The position numbers and the translations under genes are program-made. From assembly GCA_023409435.1 (NCBI GenBank), contig JAEYHP010000035.1, forward strand, positions 1 through 22,519: a DNA stretch of 22,519 bases, read 5' to 3'. Shown piece by piece: positions 17,831-22,519 of this stretch; the stretch's first letter is position 1; every line of letters starts with the position of its first letter. The notes under the pieces were generated by a model. That model made no database searches and had not been told where the DNA came from. It was given only the letters and a program-made list of their open reading frames with translations. The stretch comes from Bacillota bacterium (GTDB lineage: Bacteria; Bacillota; Clostridia; Christensenellales; CAG-138).

Positions 17831-17870
17831 AAAAAAGTCGCCCAGCCTTGCAGGTCGGGGCGACTTTTTT
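17831..17870. terminator. Bidirectional intrinsic terminator between convergent genes
   Basis: Perfect inverted repeat of 13 bases: AAAAAAGTCGCCC (17831-17843) and GGGCGACTTTTTT (17858-17870), with a 14-base loop. The GC stem has a T run on either strand, so it can stop transcription of the giant gene (19 bases after its stop codon) on the + strand and of the glycan genes on the - strand. Confidence 0.9.
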
Positions 17871-17956
17871 GTCAGGCATTTCGCTAAGACATATCTTGCA
17901 ATTAATAATGCGATAGGCATGTTGCCTATGCTCGATACTCCCCTGCATGCGGTTTT
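17871..17956. other. Short intergenic stretch with a perfect hairpin
   Basis: No gene is seen. ATAGGCA (17913-17919) and TGCCTAT (17923-17929) form a perfect 7-bp inverted repeat with a 3-base spacer. No T run follows on either strand, so it is not a terminator; it might be part of a dispersed intergenic repeat or an operator-like site. Confidence 0.4.
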
Positions 17957-17975
17957 AAAAAGTGACTTCCACTTT
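17957..17975 (-). terminator. Possible weak terminator at the 3' end of the UDP-GlcNAc 2-epimerase gene
   Basis: On the - strand AAAGTG (17975-17970) pairs with CACTTT (17964-17959) around a 5-base loop and is followed by further T residues and then TTAAAA. The stem overlaps the first two bases of the stop codon. With only six base pairs it is weak, and the strong hairpin at 17831-17870 probably does most of the work. Confidence 0.35.
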
Positions 17976-19101
17976 AGTTTAGCAGCAGAGCCTTGGGGCT
18001 GTTGAGGCCGACAGACCCTTGAAGGATCTGTGCGATGTGTTTGCAGGCATGGCCGTCGCCATAGGGGCTTGCGGCATGGCTCATGCGCTCGTACTCCTCG
18101 CGGTCGGTCATTAAGCGCAAAAAATTCTCGTAAACCGCCGGTTCGCCGGTCCCCACGACCTTCAGAGTACCGGCGTCCACCCCTTCCGGCCGCTCCGTTA
18201 CATCGCGCAGTACCAGCACCGGTTTCCCAAATGCGGAGGCCTCTTCCTGAATGCCGCCGCTGTCCGTGAGTATCATGTGGCATCGGGCGATATAGTTGTG
18301 AAACGTCAGGACATCGACCGGCTCAATGATGCGTATGTTCGGGCACCCGATCAGCACCTGCGCGTCTTCCCGCACAACGGGATTTTGATGGATCGGGAAT
18401 ACAACCTTGACGTCCGGCAGTTCCTCCACAGCGCGCCGGACGCCGCGGAATATGTTTTGTAAGGGTATTCCCCAATTCTCCCGCCGATGCGCCGTCAGCA
18501 GCACCATGCGGGAATCCGCTGCCCATGCGAGCGTTTCATCGGTAAAGCCGTCGCGTGTTGTAAATTTGAGCGCATCGATGACCGTGTTGCCGGTAACGAA
18601 TACGGTGTTCGGATCTTTTCCTTCGGACAGCAGGTTTTTCATCGCGTGTACGGTCGGCGCGAAATGCCATGTTGCAATCAGCCCTGCCGCCTGCCGGTCG
18701 AACTCCTCGGGAAATGGCGCATAGATATCATGCGTGCGCAGACCCGCTTCCACATGGCCTACCGGAATTTTCATGTAGAACGCTGCGAGCGCCGCCGCAA
18801 AGGTTGTAGGCGTATCGCCATGCACGAGCACCACATCCGGCTTCTCCGATTCATATACCGTATGCATGCCGTTGATCACCTTGGTGGTAATATCAAACAG
18901 CGTTTGCTTTTTCTCCATAATGGAAAGATCGTAATCGGGGACGATTTTGAAAAAGCCCAGCACCTGATCCAGCATTTGCCTGTGCTGCCCCGTTACGCAC
19001 ACCACGGTTTTAAACGAAGGGTACTTCTGTAGCTCCAAAACCAAGGGGCACATTTTAATCGCTTCAGGGCGCGTTCCAAACACGATCAGGATCTTTTTCA
19101 T
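17974..19101 (-). CDS. wecB: UDP-N-acetylglucosamine 2-epimerase (non-hydrolysing)
   Basis: A 375-residue cytoplasmic enzyme, the normal length for the family (WecB/MnaA). It interconverts UDP-GlcNAc and UDP-ManNAc, the ManNAc donor for surface glycans and teichoic-acid linkage units. Seen: N-terminal GTRPEAIKM; VHGDT with Asp96; GHVEAGLRT with Glu118; PFPEE with Glu132; LLTAHRREN with His205; and TDSGGIQEE with VLRDVTERPEG near the end. The first four acidic/basic residues match the catalytic Asp95, Glu117, Glu131 and His213 of E. coli WecB. Start ATG 19101 has GAGG five bases upstream; an in-frame GTG two codons earlier (19107) overlaps that site and is less likely. It is last in a - strand cluster, 90 bases after the GT-C gene. 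The symbol is by family; mnaA is the usual Bacillus name. Confidence 0.95.
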   Translation of the reverse strand: MKKILIVFGTRPEAIKMCPLVLELQKYPSFKTVVCVTGQHRQMLDQVLGFFKIVPDYDLSIMEKKQTLFDITTKVINGMHTVYESEKPDVVLVHGDTPTTFAAALAAFYMKIPVGHVEAGLRTHDIYAPFPEEFDRQAAGLIATWHFAPTVHAMKNLLSEGKDPNTVFVTGNTVIDALKFTTRDGFTDETLAWAADSRMVLLTAHRRENWGIPLQNIFRGVRRAVEELPDVKVVFPIHQNPVVREDAQVLIGCPNIRIIEPVDVLTFHNYIARCHMILTDSGGIQEEASAFGKPVLVLRDVTERPEGVDAGTLKVVGTGEPAVYENFLRLMTDREEYERMSHAASPYGDGHACKHIAQILQGSVGLNSPKALLLN

Positions 19102-19191
19102 AAGCACCTCACGGCCTCGGAGTGAATGTGCTTATTATTTGAAGTATTTTTATCGCCATTCGGCAATTTACTTCACAGGGCGTCCGCTTCG

Positions 19192-20760
19192 TTAAGGCAG
19201 CTTTGATTCTTGAACATGATTACGGTATATTTCCCCGATGCCAATGGAAGAAAGCACCATGAAGACAGGCAAAATAAAATAATGGTAGCGGTTTTGCGAT
19301 TCAAAAAATAAATGCAGAATGACCGTACCGACAAACAGCAGAATGAGTGCCTGCGCGGGACCGGTATTCTTTCGTTTGAGCAACTGAAGCCCGAAAATGG
19401 AGGAAAAGAAAACACTCAGAAGATAGAACCAATCATTCCACTGGGTAAACTGGCGGATGATATCCTGGCGCTCCTGAGTCAGTTCGCCCTGCTGCTCCAG
19501 AAAGAGCGTGGTCCATGATTTGGCGTAATCATCGTTCGACCAAACAAACGTGAATTTCTCCATGGCCAAATCTAGAACGCCGACGGGATTGCTGCCAATG
19601 CGCCCGAGCGCGACGTCAACGCTGGCCCGATGCGCCGCCTGCGCCGAATTTGTTTTCGCAAACTCGTCTGCGAAAAAATCCGCATCCTGCTGATTCCATG
19701 CGCCCTTTGCCTCTATATTAACCCCAACCATAAGGTTATAGCCGAAGGATACGCTGGCTCCCGGCAATTGATAAGCGATCGTGTTGGAAATTGCAGCAGA
19801 GATCATTTGACCGCAAAGAAGGAAGCTCAATGCGATCACCAGGGCCATGAACCAGCCCTGGCAGGACGCCCGGCCCAATTTTCCGTTGAGCATCTTTTCA
19901 TTTTTATCGAATTTTACTTTGAAAGGTATGATACAGAGAATCGCCGCAACAAGCAGTATGATCGCCAGGGGACGCACGGCGTTGGCCAGCGCGATGGAAA
20001 CGCCGAATAAAACGCACAGGAATATGGAACCCTCCCGGTTTCCCAACCGGACCGGATACCGAAACAAATAAACAAAAAGCCATATGGCTAAAAGCAGCAA
20101 GCAGGTAAAGACGGGTTCTGAGGCGAGAATCGCCCCATATAAAATCTGGGAGGGCCAGAACGCCGCCGCAAGCAGCGCGATCATACCGCTCAGGCGCCCG
20201 CCCAGCGTACGGGCAATGCGATAGGTTAGAATTACGTTGAGCAGGGCGGCCGCCGCATTCAGATAAAGCCCGGCCTGCAGCGAGGGCCCTGTAACCCTGA
20301 AAAGCAGCGACAGAATAAAGGGATAGCCGATGACATGCGGGAATTGCGCAATATAGCCGCTGTAGCCCGAGCCGCCAAGGCTGCCCTTTAAGAGCAGCCC
20401 GGCAACCTGATAATACGTCTGGTAATCCGACGAGGGCGCGATCGGGAATTTTGCGATTGCCCAGATCCTGATCGCGGCGCTTGCCGCGATCACAACCGCA
20501 ACGATTGCCCGCTCAACAACGATGGCCTTTCGCTCTTGGTCCAACTGAAGGATCGATGGCTTCCGGCGCGCCATGAACACGCAAGCGATATTGACAACCG
20601 CCCATGCCGCCGCAAGGCTGCAGATGATCCCGCCATACCAGAGGAACCGGTACGCTTCTGAGTCTGCCATATGCAGAATGCTGCTGAACAAGGCATATGC
20701 GGCGAAGATTTCAAACAACGCGACAGCCAAGCGGACAAACCAGCTCTTCTTTACCGTCAC
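19192..20760 (-). CDS. GT-C membrane glycosyltransferase, family 39-like (ArnT/PMT type)
   Basis: A 522-residue polytopic membrane protein with some ten or more hydrophobic segments, and the layout of the GT-C superfamily: a short first loop holding an acidic motif (FPIAPSSDYQTYY, Asp112), then QFPHVIGYPF, and a C-terminal RYHYFILPVFM segment, as in the ArnT/PMT group. These enzymes use a polyprenyl-phosphate sugar on the outer membrane face and add it to a glycan, lipid or protein. The substrate cannot be read. Translation starts at GTG 20760 with GGAGG at 20768-20772, seven bases upstream. The gene begins 38 bases after the NrfB-like gene and is followed by the UDP-GlcNAc 2-epimerase gene, so the three form a likely operon. 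Family 39 versus a related Wzy- or mannosyltransferase-like GT-C family remains open. Confidence 0.75.
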   Translation of the reverse strand: MTVKKSWFVRLAVALFEIFAAYALFSSILHMADSEAYRFLWYGGIICSLAAAWAVVNIACVFMARRKPSILQLDQERKAIVVERAIVAVVIAASAAIRIWAIAKFPIAPSSDYQTYYQVAGLLLKGSLGGSGYSGYIAQFPHVIGYPFILSLLFRVTGPSLQAGLYLNAAAALLNVILTYRIARTLGGRLSGMIALLAAAFWPSQILYGAILASEPVFTCLLLLAIWLFVYLFRYPVRLGNREGSIFLCVLFGVSIALANAVRPLAIILLVAAILCIIPFKVKFDKNEKMLNGKLGRASCQGWFMALVIALSFLLCGQMISAAISNTIAYQLPGASVSFGYNLMVGVNIEAKGAWNQQDADFFADEFAKTNSAQAAHRASVDVALGRIGSNPVGVLDLAMEKFTFVWSNDDYAKSWTTLFLEQQGELTQERQDIIRQFTQWNDWFYLLSVFFSSIFGLQLLKRKNTGPAQALILLFVGTVILHLFFESQNRYHYFILPVFMVLSSIGIGEIYRNHVQESKLP

Positions 20761-20798
20761 TCACTTGCCTCCGGGCGCGGTATGATATCCGAGCTTTG

Positions 20799-22519
20799 TC
20801 AGATATCCAGATCACGGCGCTGCGCAGCCAAAGTGTATTCGCTCCGCGCAAGAACGGCGGAGCTTGCCGCAGCGCAGCCATCATATTTAAGGCCCATGTA
20901 AGTTAGTATATCCGGCGCCAAATCATATTTATCCATTGCCAGCACGGCTTGTTCCCATGTAATTGATCCGGTATCCAGGCATTGCCTGATTGCCTGATGC
21001 GCGGGGGACGCTCCATCGCTTTGCTCTCGGATGGCCTTGAGAATGCCGTCTTGGGTCGTATAAACAAAGCGGCAGTTTTCAGCCATCACGCCGAGCGCTC
21101 CGGGAATCTCCCCGATATCGGAGGATTCGGCCACGGCAAACACATAACCCGATTCCGTTTTCAGAAGGGGACAGACGCGGAGCCTTTCGAGCGTATTCTG
21201 ATCAAACGCGGTTGAGTAGCCGCCGGTAAAACCGGAAAGATTGCCGACAAAAATCCTGTGGTGCGCATTTGCGATGGCCTCCGCAAGCTGTTCTTCCGAC
21301 ACAAGGCCCTGCCGTAAAAGGAATTCGCCGATGCGTAACCCTTCGGCTTTACTCTGCCGCAGCGCAGTACTCAGCGTGCTGACATCGATGTACTGCTTTT
21401 CCAGCAGGATATCGCCAATGTTCCGATAATAGCGGCGCAGAACCTGCTCCTGCAAAAAAGTATGATCCGTTTTATTCCACGCAACTTTTCGCGTTTTCTT
21501 TCTGGTTCCCGCCCCAAGAAAAAAGAGCTTCCATGCCTGAACGGTTGCCGCCATATTGATGATATTGCCCCAAACCAGGCGAAGAGGCATCAGGGGAGGG
21601 AACAGGCACGCTACCGCCACGCTTTTAAAGCCATAAAAATTCGCAATCGCCACGGCCCGTGTCATTTGGCGGAAAACCATCATAAATGTCAGGAATACGC
21701 AAAGCCCATACGCCAGCGAGCCCTGCGGGTACATGGGGGGGACCGCAACAAACAAGGATGCAACAAAGTAGAGAAAAACGAGGTAGCCGGGCAGCACCAT
21801 CATGTTGCTCAGCTTGGCCTTCAAATCCTTATAAAGCGAATATCTGCCCGCAAATCCGATTGAGCTGGGCTTAAATAGTTCGGAAACTTTTACCGATTGC
21901 ATCGTGATGCCGTATATCCAGCGCGTTTTTTGTCTGACGGCTGTTTGGAACGTATCCGGGAAAAAACTTCTTGTCGCCACAAAATCCCAGCGTACGCTAT
22001 GGTTGTCTGTCAGACGAGGAACTTTTTCCAGAACAAAATGTGTATGAAAGCCTTTTTCGGCCAAAATCAGCGACAATTTATAATCCTCGGTCAAACTGTC
22101 CTCGGGGAAAAGCGGTTCGTCCCCAAAACAGTCGAGTATCGCATGCGATACGGAGAACCCCGTCCCTGCGGAAGGGACCACGCTGGACATGGCCTCTCGG
22201 GTCCCCATTGCCCTGTAATGATTCTCTGCAAATTCGTCGGCATACGTGCCGATCGTCATGCCTTGAAAAATGTTGGCTAAGGTAGGCATTTTTTGCAGCG
22301 GAATCACGGGGAATTGCAGCACATCATAGGAATCAAGCAGATAGTTCGTGAGCTTGAGTTCATAGGGATGCACGACATCCTCGGAATCATGTATGGTCAC
22401 CGAGCGGAACCGCCATTGCTTTTCGCTTTCAAATTGCTTGATGTACCGAATGATATTGTTGACATTGTCCGCCTTGCAGGTTGGGCCGGGCCGGGCATTT
22501 ATGACCATGTGCACATTGC
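20799..22519 (-). CDS. Partial: NrfB-like membrane glycosyltransferase (GT2) with C-terminal MshEN-type domain
   Basis: The frame runs out of the window; the first ~570 residues of reading from the edge to TAA-side stop at 20799 are seen and the N-terminal part is missing. Seen in order: the GT2 catalytic core with VTIHDSEDVVHP (acidic metal/donor motif), LTEDYKLSLILAEKG, and QKTRWIYGI (the RW acceptor motif of processive or membrane GT2 enzymes); then membrane segments from about 21800 to 21510; then a basic linker; then a MshEN-type domain (21430-21240) with paired NIGDILL and RIGEFLLRQGL repeats, and a further ~150 residues. The layout matches proteins annotated as NrfB/phage N4 adsorption protein B-type glycosyltransferases. 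It is probably the first or an early gene of the operon with the GT-C and epimerase genes. The acceptor is unknown. The ATG at 22506 and GTG at 22514 are not starts: matching sequence continues upstream. Confidence 0.8.
   Translation of the reverse strand, partial: NVHMVINARPGPTCKADNVNNIIRYIKQFESEKQWRFRSVTIHDSEDVVHPYELKLTNYLLDSYDVLQFPVIPLQKMPTLANIFQGMTIGTYADEFAENHYRAMGTREAMSSVVPSAGTGFSVSHAILDCFGDEPLFPEDSLTEDYKLSLILAEKGFHTHFVLEKVPRLTDNHSVRWDFVATRSFFPDTFQTAVRQKTRWIYGITMQSVKVSELFKPSSIGFAGRYSLYKDLKAKLSNMMVLPGYLVFLYFVASLFVAVPPMYPQGSLAYGLCVFLTFMMVFRQMTRAVAIANFYGFKSVAVACLFPPLMPLRLVWGNIINMAATVQAWKLFFLGAGTRKKTRKVAWNKTDHTFLQEQVLRRYYRNIGDILLEKQYIDVSTLSTALRQSKAEGLRIGEFLLRQGLVSEEQLAEAIANAHHRIFVGNLSGFTGGYSTAFDQNTLERLRVCPLLKTESGYVFAVAESSDIGEIPGALGVMAENCRFVYTTQDGILKAIREQSDGASPAHQAIRQCLDTGSITWEQAVLAMDKYDLAPDILTYMGLKYDGCAAASSAVLARSEYTLAAQRRDLDI
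21240..21430 (-). other. MshEN-type (GSPII_E_N) domain in the glycosyltransferase
   Basis: Two similar segments of about 24 residues, NIGDILLEKQYIDVSTLSTAL and RIGEFLLRQGLVSEEQLAEAI, fit the tandem motif of MshEN/GSPII_E_N domains. In the type IV pilus ATPase MshE this domain binds cyclic di-GMP. Here the first repeat has Asn where the canonical Arg of RLG stands, and the second lacks the closing Gln, so nucleotide binding is doubtful and the domain may be only structural. Confidence 0.6.

Noticed and set aside
17786..18283. - strand ORF across the terminator and the end of the epimerase gene
   Set aside because: It reads the epimerase gene out of frame and runs through the intrinsic terminator, so it is not a gene.
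1..22519. tRNA, rRNA, riboswitch or insertion-sequence transposase
   Set aside because: Looked for cloverleaf-like arms, conserved RNA motifs and transposase motifs by eye; none was seen.

Overview
The window reads as a Bacillota (Clostridia-type) chromosome of moderate-to-high GC. This rests on a lactose/cellobiose-type PTS permease with a linked HPr, a GH1 6-phospho-beta-glucosidase, strong GGAGG-type ribosome binding sites, GTG starts on two genes, and a giant surface protein with a Gram-positive-style signal peptide and a C-terminal membrane anchor. The exact genus cannot be read from the sequence; a gut or anaerobic clostridium (for example Christensenellaceae-like) is a guess.

Region 1 (1-5014, + strand) is the tail of a beta-glucoside operon. 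It holds the last codons of a probable PTS EIIB, the EIIC permease, a two-part flavoenzyme of the Old Yellow Enzyme/2,4-dienoyl-CoA reductase family, a 6-phospho-beta-glucosidase and a dedicated HPr. The last three genes are 8-10 bases apart. Uptake and phosphorylation of a beta-glucoside, its hydrolysis, and possible reduction of the released aglycone would form one pathway.

Region 2 (5015-5748) has no convincing gene. It contains a good intrinsic terminator, one small ORF of uncertain status just after it, and about 330 bases of AT-rich sequence leading to the next gene.

Region 3 (5749-17811, + strand) is one uninterrupted 12-kb gene, more than half the window. It encodes a 4020-residue secreted, membrane-anchored protein: signal peptide, N-terminal region with Ig-like domains, 31 tandem cadherin/Ig-like modules ('tandem-95' type), a Thr/Pro-rich stalk, further Ig-like sequence, one transmembrane helix and a charged cytoplasmic tail of about 100 residues. 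The modules fall into two classes that alternate along much of the array and become a single class near the stalk.

Region 4 (17812-22519, - strand) converges on the giant gene across a bidirectional terminator. Read in its own direction it is a membrane glycosyltransferase of the NrfB type with a C-terminal MshEN-like domain (5' end outside the window), a GT-C/family-39-like membrane glycosyltransferase, and UDP-GlcNAc 2-epimerase. These suggest a cell-surface glycan or protein-glycosylation module. A link to the giant surface protein is plausible but rests only on position.
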